64,000 nucleotides of DNA from assembly GCA_965219405.1 (NCBI GenBank), contig OZ244736.1:744001-808000 (forward strand), read 5' to 3'. This DNA comes from VXMO01 sp965219405. Its GTDB lineage: Bacteria > Chloroflexota > Dehalococcoidia > UBA6926. The notes under the pieces were generated by a model. It saw only the letters and a list, made by a program, of their open reading frames with translations. It was not told the origin of the DNA and did no database searches. How positions within the stretch are numbered: position 1 is the stretch's first letter; each line of letters begins with the position of its first letter. Shown piece after piece: positions 15,883 to 23,190 of the stretch. A program made the position numbers and the translations under genes.

Positions 15883-15916
15883 AATGACGAATGAAACGCA
15901 ACGCGTGAAAGAGGCA
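15883..15916 (+). repeat. 34-bp direct repeat, copy 2 (5'-UTR/SD segment)
   Basis: Second copy of 15159-15192, beginning in a TACAAT hexamer and ending with AAAGAGG (15908-15914). That Shine-Dalgarno lies eight bases before an in-frame GTG at 15923, the likely start of the M42 peptidase. Confidence 0.9.
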
Positions 15917-15922
15917 AAGCAA

Positions 15923-17041
15923 GTGCCCGATTCGATCTCACCCGAAACCCACGCCCGCCAGCGCCAACTCCTCGAAGAGTTGTCGAACGCCTTTGGCCCC
16001 ACCGGTCACGAGGGACCCGTCCGCGCCATCGTCCGACGCGAAATGACACCCCTCGCAGACGCTATCGAAACTGACGGCATCGGTTCCCTCATCGCTCGCA
16101 TTGGCGACGAATCAGATGACGTCCCTCGCATCATGCTCTCCGCTCACATGGATGAAGTCGGCCTCATGGTCCGCCAGATCACGGCTGAGGGCTACCTAAC
16201 AATCCAGACCCTTGGCGGCTGGCTTGACCAGGCCCTCATCAACCAGCGATGGGTCGTCATGACCCGCAACGGCCCCGTCCCCGGCCTCACCGGCATCAAG
16301 ACCGTCCACGTCATGCAGCCGGAGGCTCGAACACAGGTCTTCAAGAAAGAGAGCATGTTCATCGACGTCGGCGCGTCGAACAAGGAGGACGCCGAGCAGC
16401 GACTCGGCATCCGCCCAGGCGACCCCATCGCGCCGGATAGCCGCTTCCAGGAACTGGCAGGCGGCGAACTCTACGTCGGCAAGGCGTGGGACGACAGGGC
16501 AGGAGTGGCGAGCCTTATTGAGGTCGCCCGTGCCCTCCGTGAATCAGCAGACCCACTCGCCGCCACCGTCTACCTGGTCGCAACCGTCCAGGAGGAAGTC
16601 GGCCTGCGCGGCGCGCACACGAGTAGCTTCCACGTCATGCCGGACATCGGCATCAACCTTGAGTCCGGCGTCGCGGGCGACTACCCCGGCATCACCAAAG
16701 ACGAGGCCCAAGAGGAGCTCGGCAAAGGCCCGACAGTCTTCCTCCATGACAGCTCCATGCTGCCCAACTTGCGACTCCGTGACTTCTTTGTCGATACCGC
16801 CGCCGAACTCGAGATGCCCCTCCAATTCAACGTCCTCAGCGGCTACGGCGAGGACGGAGCGGAGATGCAGAAAGCGGGTTCCGGCGCCCCCTCCATCAAC
16901 ATCGCCGTGCCCACCCGCTACCTCCACAGCCACAACGGCATCATCCACCGCGACGATTTCGCCAATGCCGTCCGCCTCGTCACAGAAGTAGTCCGCCGCC
17001 TCACCCCGGACACAGTCTCGGCCCTAACCACCTTCGACTAA
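15923..17041 (+). CDS. M42-family metallo-aminopeptidase
   Basis: Cytosolic two-metal aminopeptidase of the glutamyl aminopeptidase/tetrahedral TET family; 372 aa from GTG 15923. Metal ligands and catalytic residues are visible: SAHMDEVGLMV (His/Asp, near residue 75), KAWDDRAGVASLIE (bridging Asp), ATVQEEVGLRGA (catalytic Glu pair), INLESGVAGDYPGI and TRYLHSHNGIIHRDD (last His). An ATG at 15884 would add 13 residues, but that ATG is inside the duplicated leader and the Shine-Dalgarno AAAGAGG fits 15923, so I prefer the shorter form. It probably trims peptides taken up by the many oligopeptide-binding systems of this genome; the link is inferred. Confidence 0.92.
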   Translation: MPDSISPETHARQRQLLEELSNAFGPTGHEGPVRAIVRREMTPLADAIETDGIGSLIARIGDESDDVPRIMLSAHMDEVGLMVRQITAEGYLTIQTLGGWLDQALINQRWVVMTRNGPVPGLTGIKTVHVMQPEARTQVFKKESMFIDVGASNKEDAEQRLGIRPGDPIAPDSRFQELAGGELYVGKAWDDRAGVASLIEVARALRESADPLAATVYLVATVQEEVGLRGAHTSSFHVMPDIGINLESGVAGDYPGITKDEAQEELGKGPTVFLHDSSMLPNLRLRDFFVDTAAELEMPLQFNVLSGYGEDGAEMQKAGSGAPSINIAVPTRYLHSHNGIIHRDDFANAVRLVTEVVRRLTPDTVSALTTFD

Positions 17042-17135
17042 TCCCCCTCCCAATCCCCCGCGCAGGCAGGGGGAGGCAAGCGGGTCGCGGACGCACCCTT
17101 TATGATGAAGGCAACCTGACTACTGGAGTTTGGCA

Positions 17136-18605
17136 GTGCCTCTCATTCCCAAAGTGATGAGCACCCAGCACCCGGACAACGCTGCGGCGCCTTCCTACGC
17201 CGTTGACGGAGTAATCAAGGGCGACGGCGAAATCATCGAGGCCGTCGACGCCTTCAGACTCGGCTGCGATGAGCAGATGTGGGACTCGGAAGGCAAGGAC
17301 ACTGATACCCACGTCGTACAGAAACTTCTTAGCAACTACTCCGACTACTTCCGCGAGGAGCGCCGGTTGGGACGCGACACTGTCATCACCCTGCGCGTCC
17401 CCAACCCCGCCATAGAGGTTGAGATGCGGAAACTGATGGTTGAGGCGCTGCAAGGCATCACCACCGCCTACGATGTGGCCCGCGAGTTCTATGGCGGTGA
17501 CCTGGAGCCGCCCATACAGGAGATCATTCTTCCCTTCACCACCTCCGCCAGCGAACTCTCTCGCATTGCGGCTTATTACGAGAACTTCATCGTCGGCCAG
17601 GAATCACGCACTCTCCTGGGCGACGTATCCGTTCGCGATTGGATAGGCGAATTTCTCCCGAAGCGCATTCGCGTTATCCCGCTCGTGGAAGCGCGCGATC
17701 AGATGCTCCACGTCGATGACATCGTCCGGGAGTACCTGCGGGAGCGTGAGGAACCCTACCAGCGTGTCTTCCTGGCCCGCAGCGACCCCGCCCTGAACTA
17801 CGGTATGGTTGGCGCGGAAATTCTGCTCAAGACCGCCCTCTACCGCGTTGACCGGCTCGCGCAGGAGACCGGCATTCCGATGTACCCAATTATTGGCGCC
17901 GGCTCCGTCCCGTTCCGTGGACACTTGAAACCCACCAACACTGCGAGGGCCTTCCGTGAGTACCCCAGCGTCCACACGCTCACCGTGCAGTCTGCATTCA
18001 AATTTGACTACCCCCGTGATGATGTGACGTCGGCCATCGCTCAAATCCAGGCTCACGAACAGACGCCTGCGCAGCCGATTGATGAACAACGCGCCATCGC
18101 CATCTTGGATAAGGCCGCCGTTGAGTACCAAAAGCAGGTGCGCAACCTTGCTCCGACGATCGCCGCAGTCTCCGCGCTCTCCCCGAGGAGGCGAGAGCGT
18201 AAACTGCACGTGGGACTATTCGGTTACGGGCGCTCGCTCTCCGGCTCAGACGACGTTACGCTGCCCCGCGCTATCGCCTTCACCACTGCCCTCTATTCCA
18301 TAGGCGTTCCGCCGGAATTGCTCGGACTCGCCGCCCTTGACCAAGAGGATTTCGCCTACCTGCAAGAGATATACCCGAGCTTTGCAGAAGATCTCGCCAC
18401 AGCGCTCCGCTACGCGAACGAGACACGCGTTAACCAACTGCTCGGCGACAACTATCGGCGACTGCTCGTGCGCTTCACGGAAGAGATCGACCGCATTCAT
18501 GAGGGGCTCACCACGGCGGTGTGGGCGAGCATCGAGCAAGGCGCCACTAGGCAAGTGTCGCACTACATCGCGGAGGCGGGAGAACTCCGGCACTTCCTGG
18601 GTTGA
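17136..18605 (+). CDS. ppcA: Archaeal-type phosphoenolpyruvate carboxylase
   Basis: Carboxylates PEP to oxaloacetate, an anaplerotic step. 489 aa, about half the size of the bacterial enzyme and typical of the archaeal type (PEPcase_2). Recognised by IPKVMSTQHPDNAAAPSYAV at the N-terminus, TPTYDVAREF-like ITTAYDVAREFYGGDLEPPI, VFLARSDPALNYGMVGAEI, GAGSVPFRGHLKPTN and VQSAFKFDYP. GTG 17136 is preceded by GGAG (17125-17128) with seven bases between; a TTG at 17130 is too close. The family is patchy among bacteria. It is followed by a 318-bp gap before pyrG that holds the pyrG promoter. Confidence 0.95.
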   Translation: MPLIPKVMSTQHPDNAAAPSYAVDGVIKGDGEIIEAVDAFRLGCDEQMWDSEGKDTDTHVVQKLLSNYSDYFREERRLGRDTVITLRVPNPAIEVEMRKLMVEALQGITTAYDVAREFYGGDLEPPIQEIILPFTTSASELSRIAAYYENFIVGQESRTLLGDVSVRDWIGEFLPKRIRVIPLVEARDQMLHVDDIVREYLREREEPYQRVFLARSDPALNYGMVGAEILLKTALYRVDRLAQETGIPMYPIIGAGSVPFRGHLKPTNTARAFREYPSVHTLTVQSAFKFDYPRDDVTSAIAQIQAHEQTPAQPIDEQRAIAILDKAAVEYQKQVRNLAPTIAAVSALSPRRRERKLHVGLFGYGRSLSGSDDVTLPRAIAFTTALYSIGVPPELLGLAALDQEDFAYLQEIYPSFAEDLATALRYANETRVNQLLGDNYRRLLVRFTEEIDRIHEGLTTAVWASIEQGATRQVSHYIAEAGELRHFLG

Positions 18606-18715
18606 ACGCCGGAACCGCAATCTCCCTGTGGGCAACGTGATACCCGGCAGATTCCCCTTTAGGTTATCGTTGGAGGCTGTAACCGTGCTGCTGACAACCT
18701 CGTGCCTGATTCCAC

Positions 18716-18744
18716 TTGACACTGAGCCCTATCAGGCGCATAGT
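18716..18744 (+). promoter_or_regulatory. Sigma-70-type promoter for pyrG
   Basis: TTGACA (18716-18721), 17-base spacer, CATAGT (18739-18744). It implies a leader of about 170 nt before pyrG at 18924. No terminator was recognised between ppcA and this promoter. Confidence 0.6.
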
Positions 18745-18923
18745 GACTTTCGGTATCCGGTTCGGTGATTTCATCCCTGAACCATGCTGTACCAAACGTT
18801 CCCCATAGATGCGTAACGGCACTCCTTTAAGGTTGTCTGTATGCGTGGAATGACGGATGGAGAACGAAACAGGCGTGAATCGCTCCCCGAGATCGTGCGG
18901 CGGAGCAGGCCATTTGGGGATAC

Positions 18924-20729
18924 ATGGCAAAGTACGTCTTCGTGACCGGCGGCGTCGTTAGTTCCATCGGCAAGGGCATCACCGCTGCTGCTATCGGCCG
19001 GCTCTTCACGAGTCGGGGTATCAGGGTCGCAGTTCAGAAACTCGATCCGTATCTCAACGTCGATCCCGGCACCATGTCCCCCTATCAGCACGGCGAGGTC
19101 TTCGTCACCCGTGACGGCGCAGAAACAGACCTTGACCTCGGCCACTATGAGAGATTCGTCGATACCGAAATGACACGCTCATCCAGCGTCACCGCCGGCC
19201 AGGTTTACTCCTCCGTCCTCTCACGAGAGCGGCGCGGTGACTTCCTTGGTGGCACCATCCAGGTCGTTCCACACGTGACAAACTCCATCAAGACTCGCAT
19301 GAGACAGATTGCCGACGAAAGCGGCGCGGAGGTCATCATCATCGAAGTCGGCGGCACCGTTGGCGACATCGAGGGCCAACCCTTCCTTGAGGCCATCCGC
19401 CAGGTCCGCAACGAAGTCGGTCGAGCCGACGCCATCTTCGTCCACGTCACCTATCTCCCCCAACTCTCCGCCACCGGCGAACTCAAGACCAAGCCCACAC
19501 AACACTCCGTCCGTGAACTTGGACGCAGCGCCGGCATCACACCCGATGTCATCATCGCCCGCAGCGAAGTCGATGCCACGCAAGAGATTGTCGACAAGAT
19601 TGCCCTCTTCTGTGACGTTGAGCCCCAAGCCGTCATTCCCCTCTCCACCGTGGACACCATCTACCGTGTCCCCCTCCTCCTTGAAGAGCGCGGCCTGGGC
19701 GACTACCTCCTTAATAGGATGCAGCTCGCTGATTACGCCAAAACCGAGCCGCGACTCGATGACTGGCATGACCTTGTCCGCCGCTTTGAAGAGCCAAAAC
19801 CCCCTCTCACCGTCGCCATCGTCGGCAAGTACGTCGAACTCCATGATGCCTACCTTTCCGTTAAAGAAGCCCTCACGCACTCCGGCCTCGAGATCGGCGT
19901 CGACATCGACATTGACTGGATCTCCTCAGAAGAGTTGGAGGAGGACGGTTGGGAAATGCTGCTGGAGCGCGCCCACGGCATCGTCGTCCCCGGCGGCTTT
20001 GGCAGCCGGGGCATCGAGGGCATGATCCGCGCCGCCTCCTACGCTCGTGAGCAGCGCGTCCCGTATCTTGGCCTCTGCTTGGGCATGCAAATCATGGTCA
20101 TCGAATTCGCGCGAAACGTCGCCGGCCTGAACGGCGCCAACTCCACCGAGTTTGACGTCGCCACCCGCCATCCCGTCATCCACATCATGGAAGACCAGGA
20201 GCGTATCCGCGCCAAGGGCGGCACCATGCGGCTCGGCTCCTACCTCTGCCACCTCACCCCGGGCACCAACGCAGCCCGTGCATACGGTGATCCGGAGACC
20301 ATTGTTGAGCGGCACCGACACCGCTTTGAATTCAACAACGCCTACCGAGCCTCCTTTAATGAGGCCGGCCTCATCGTCAGCGGCGCCTATCGTGAGCTCG
20401 ATCTCGTTGAGATATCTGAAGTGCGTGATCATCCCTTCATGGTTGGGACGCAATTCCACCCGGAATTCAAGTCCCGGCCCACGCGCGCCCATCCTCTCTT
20501 CCGGGAATTCGTTTCCGTCGCCGCCGGCATCCTCCGTGAGGGCGAGCAGCCGCCGCTCATCGTTGCCCAGGATGGACTCGCGCATCCCGCCCAACAACCC
20601 CTCCGTCATCCCCGCGAAGGCGGGGACCCAACTCCCAACGGCGCGGCCGCACAGACCCCCTCGCCCTTGATGGGAGAGGGTCGGGGTGGGGATGAAACCC
20701 CCTCCCGCAGCGCGGGGGCCGGATTCTGA
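18924..20729 (+). CDS. pyrG: CTP synthase with C-terminal extension containing palindromic repeat sequence
   Basis: Makes CTP from UTP, ATP and glutamine. 601 aa against about 545 usual. The synthase domain opens MAKYVFVTGGVVSSIGKGIT and contains KLDPYLNVDPGTMSPYQHGE and IIEVGGTVGDIEGQPFLEA. The C-terminal class I amidotransferase has GIVVPGGFGSRGIEGM, the nucleophile in YLGLCLGMQIMVIE, and the His/Glu end MVGTQFHPEFKSRP. After about residue 552 the sequence is a non-conserved tail. Part of it (about 560-569, HPREGGDP) is the translation of a short palindromic element at 20603-20631, followed by another repeat (TPSPLMGEGRGG). The tail probably arose when repeats replaced the original stop region. 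Confidence 0.97.
   Translation: MAKYVFVTGGVVSSIGKGITAAAIGRLFTSRGIRVAVQKLDPYLNVDPGTMSPYQHGEVFVTRDGAETDLDLGHYERFVDTEMTRSSSVTAGQVYSSVLSRERRGDFLGGTIQVVPHVTNSIKTRMRQIADESGAEVIIIEVGGTVGDIEGQPFLEAIRQVRNEVGRADAIFVHVTYLPQLSATGELKTKPTQHSVRELGRSAGITPDVIIARSEVDATQEIVDKIALFCDVEPQAVIPLSTVDTIYRVPLLLEERGLGDYLLNRMQLADYAKTEPRLDDWHDLVRRFEEPKPPLTVAIVGKYVELHDAYLSVKEALTHSGLEIGVDIDIDWISSEELEEDGWEMLLERAHGIVVPGGFGSRGIEGMIRAASYAREQRVPYLGLCLGMQIMVIEFARNVAGLNGANSTEFDVATRHPVIHIMEDQERIRAKGGTMRLGSYLCHLTPGTNAARAYGDPETIVERHRHRFEFNNAYRASFNEAGLIVSGAYRELDLVEISEVRDHPFMVGTQFHPEFKSRPTRAHPLFREFVSVAAGILREGEQPPLIVAQDGLAHPAQQPLRHPREGGDPTPNGAAAQTPSPLMGEGRGGDETPSRSAGAGF
20603..20698. repeat. Palindromic elements within the 3' end of pyrG
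   Basis: 20603-20631 carries CCCCGCGAAGGCGGGG and 20661-20698 carries a CCCTCGCCC...GGGAGAGGG element. Both families occur between genes elsewhere in the window; here they are translated as the last 50 or so residues of CTP synthase. Confidence 0.75.
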
Positions 20730-20839
20730 CACCCACACCAACAGGCCCTTCCTTTAAGAGAGAGCAAACAGCTACCGGACAGACATAGCAAGAAAAAGCT
20801 CCGGGCATCGTCACACCGCCCGCAGCAAAGGAGACATTC

Positions 20840-22675
20840 GTGGACACCACAGACACCCCCAACCCTGAAGAGCCGCAGCGCCCCGTCACACGGCGTGGCA
20901 TTGCCCGTCCCCCACGTACCCGACGGCCCGCGGCAGCAGCAGCGACGGAAACACCCCCGGAGGAGAGCTCCGTCGAGGAAACCGTCGCCGAAAACGGCGC
21001 GACTCCGGTCGAAACGACGGACAACGGCGCCGCCCCCACCGAAACGACGGATAACGGCGCGACTCCGGTCGAAGCCACAGACAACGGCGTGGCCCCCACC
21101 GAAGCATCCCCTCATTCCGGCGAAAGCCGGAATCCATCAGGCCCCTCCATCACGGACGGCCTCCCACCCGCAACCATGACCACCACCACGGAACCTATTG
21201 AAGACATCGAAGACGAAGCGCCCGTCCGCCGCGCCCCCCGTCCACGTCCCGCCAACGGCGCCGCCGGGGCAGGGCAGCGACGACGCGAACGACCTGACCG
21301 TGGCGAACGGCCGCAGCGTCCCCGCCCTCCCGCCAACACTGACGACGGCGATTCGGAGGCCGCCCCGCGTGAGCCGCGTGTCGTTGATCTGCCGGAGCCC
21401 CTCCAGAACGTCACCATCCCCCAGCTTGAGGCCCTTGACCGTGACGATGCCGCCCGCCTCGCCGACTTCCTCAACATGCCCCCCGGCGCAGCATTGCGGC
21501 GTGATGAGCTGGTACACCGCGCCATCCAGTCCCTTGGCGAGCGCGGCGGTACCATCACCGCCAGCGGCATCCTTGAGATCACCAACGACGGCTACGGCTT
21601 CATCCGACACCGCACCCTCCGCCACAACATCAACGATGTCTACGTCGCACAGTCACAGATCCGCCGATTCAGCCTTCGTACCGGTGATTGGGTAACCGGC
21701 CAGGTCCGCTCCCCCAAGAGCGGTGAGAAATACTACGGCCTCCTCCGCGTTGACACCGTCACCGGCCAGGAGCCGGAGATCTCCCGCCGCCGCCCCGTCT
21801 TTGACCAGCTCACCGCCCTCTTCCCGGACCGCCTCTATGACCTGGAGACCGAGCAAAAGGCCATCGCCGCCCGACTCCTCAACCTCGTCGCCCCCATCGG
21901 CTTCGGACAGCGAGCTTTGATCGTCTCCCCCCCCAAGGCCGGCAAGACCATCCTTCTCCACCAGATCGCCGACGCCATCTCCTCCCAGTACCCCTCAACC
22001 CACATCATGGCCGCCCTCATTGGAGAGCGACCGGAAGAAGTCACGGACTGGGAGCGCACCGTTAAAGGCGCAGAGGTCATGGCCTCCACCTTTGACGAGC
22101 CCGTTGAAGAACACACCCGCGTCGCTGAGCTCGTCCTCGCCCGTGCCAAGCGACTCGTTGAAGCCGGCAGTGACGTCGTCATCCTTTTAGACTCCATCAC
22201 ACGACTTGCCCGCGCCTACAACATCGCCGCCCCCTCCTCCGGGCGCACACTCTCCGGCGGCATGGACCCCGTCGCCCTCTACCCCCCCAAGCACTTCTTC
22301 GGCGCAGCACGCAACACAGAGGAGTCCGGCACCCTCACCATCGTCGCCACCTGCCTCGTTGACACCGGCTCCAGGCTTGACGATGTCATCTACGAAGAAT
22401 TCAAGGGCACCGGCAACATGGAAGTCCACCTTGACCGCAAACTCGCCGAGCGTCGCATCTACCCCGCCATTGACGTCCTCAAATCCGGCACACGACGTGA
22501 CGAGCGACTCTACGACGACAAGACCTACCGTGGCATCGTCACACTCCGCCGCATGATGGCCATGCTCTCCAACTCCAACCTTGACGCCTCCGATGCCACC
22601 GAGCGCATCCTTGACCGCATCGCCAAGACCAAAACCAACGCCGACTTCATCGCCACCCTCTCCCGTGAAATCTAA
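20840..22675 (+). CDS. rho: Transcription termination factor Rho with long repetitive N-terminal insert
   Basis: Hexameric RNA-dependent ATPase that ends transcription; 611 aa against about 420 usual. The extra is an N-terminal low-complexity region: four 10-residue repeats (NGATPVETTD-like, residues 52-91), then residues 91-102 (PHSGESRNPSGP) encoded by a short palindromic repeat, then an Arg/Pro-rich basic stretch. The conserved part follows: an N-terminal helical domain with LPEPLQNVTIPQLEALDRDD, the RNA-binding domain (GILEITNDGYGFIRH), Walker A in ALIVSPPKAGKTILLHQIAD, Walker B in VVILLDSITRLARAYN and the Q/R-loop region SSGRTLSGGMDP. Basic, disordered Rho inserts are known in high-GC Gram-positives and bind RNA. 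GGAGAC precedes GTG 20840. Confidence 0.97.
   Translation: MDTTDTPNPEEPQRPVTRRGIARPPRTRRPAAAAATETPPEESSVEETVAENGATPVETTDNGAAPTETTDNGATPVEATDNGVAPTEASPHSGESRNPSGPSITDGLPPATMTTTTEPIEDIEDEAPVRRAPRPRPANGAAGAGQRRRERPDRGERPQRPRPPANTDDGDSEAAPREPRVVDLPEPLQNVTIPQLEALDRDDAARLADFLNMPPGAALRRDELVHRAIQSLGERGGTITASGILEITNDGYGFIRHRTLRHNINDVYVAQSQIRRFSLRTGDWVTGQVRSPKSGEKYYGLLRVDTVTGQEPEISRRRPVFDQLTALFPDRLYDLETEQKAIAARLLNLVAPIGFGQRALIVSPPKAGKTILLHQIADAISSQYPSTHIMAALIGERPEEVTDWERTVKGAEVMASTFDEPVEEHTRVAELVLARAKRLVEAGSDVVILLDSITRLARAYNIAAPSSGRTLSGGMDPVALYPPKHFFGAARNTEESGTLTIVATCLVDTGSRLDDVIYEEFKGTGNMEVHLDRKLAERRIYPAIDVLKSGTRRDERLYDDKTYRGIVTLRRMMAMLSNSNLDASDATERILDRIAKTKTNADFIATLSREI
20993..21112 (+). repeat. Four 30-bp tandem repeats inside rho
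   Basis: Four in-frame units each beginning AACGGCG encode NGATPVETTD, NGAAPTETTD, NGATPVEATD and NGVAPTEASP. Units 1 and 3 resemble each other, as do 2 and 4, so a 60-bp unit probably doubled. The array ends where the palindromic element at 21109-21144 begins. Confidence 0.85.
21109..21144. repeat. Palindromic element inserted in frame in rho
   Basis: Contains ATTCCGGCGAAAGCCGGAAT plus the ATCC tail seen in intergenic copies. It is translated as PHSGESRNPSG. The same element occurs in frame in meaB and, in the opposite orientation, in the winged-helix gene at 29.4 kb. Confidence 0.88.
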
Positions 22676-22791
22676 ATGTCGTCCCCATACCTCAGAAACC
22701 CCTACATATGCCCATCACCAACTCACCCATAAATCGAAACCAATCTCAAACCCGATTCGACAATTCCTACCTGATTCACGCCAACCGACTA

Positions 22792-22821
22792 TTGACAACA
22801 CTTGTAAATCTCCCCTATAGT
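22792..22821 (+). promoter_or_regulatory. Promoter for the surface-protein gene
   Basis: TTGACA (22792-22797), 18-base spacer, TATAGT (22816-22821). It predicts a start near 22828 and a leader of about 360 nt before the GTG at 23191. Confidence 0.6.
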
Positions 22822-22827
22822 CACGTG

Positions 22828-23190
22828 CAGTGACTACGCCTATCGTCAGGCGTGGGGGATGCCGTGTACTGCATGCACATGCGCGGCAAACCCCTGTGTG
22901 GCGTGGTGAAGTCGGGATAAAGAGACCGGGAACAGGAGAGCGCGGGGCTCTCCACAGATATGGAGACTGACCGGACAACAGGAAGCGCGGGAAAGTCAGC
23001 GCCTCCGGCCGTGACAAGCGGCCAACAGGAGGGTCTCCTGACACCCACAGACGGGGAGGAGCACATGCACTCACAAGAACCCTGGCAATCGCGAAGCCCA
23101 ACGGGTAGCGTGAATAAACCGTTGATTTCCTCTACACTTAAGAAGAAGGGCCACAAAGGCCCACATCACAGTTACGGAAGGGGGCTTCCT
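22828..23190 (+). promoter_or_regulatory. Long structured 5' leader of the surface-protein gene, possible cis-regulatory RNA
   Basis: About 360 nt with many local hairpins: CGCCT/AGGCG (near 22836-22852), GGAGAGC/GCTCTCC (near 22935-22953), GGCC/GGCC (near 23007-23023), CAGGA/TCCTG (23026-23040) and GGGCC/GGCCC (near 23148-23162). The words AACAGGA(G) recur three times at 22931, 22976 and 23024. Just before the start, GGAAG-GGGG-CTTCC (23176-23189) places the Shine-Dalgarno GGGG in a four-base hairpin loop directly ahead of GTG 23191. An open frame from 22960 runs into the gene, but its composition is not protein-like. I found no confident match to a named riboswitch. Confidence 0.5.

Noticed and set aside
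22828..23190. c-di-GMP-I (GEMM) riboswitch
   Set aside because: GGCAAACC and CCTCCGGCC words are present, but the intervening stem, the GGGACGCAAAGCC block and the tetraloop-receptor helix cannot be placed in the right order.
22960..23190. N-terminal extension of the surface protein from ATG 22960
   Set aside because: The extension has no protein-like character, runs across strong RNA hairpins and would bury the clear signal peptide that begins at GTG 23191.
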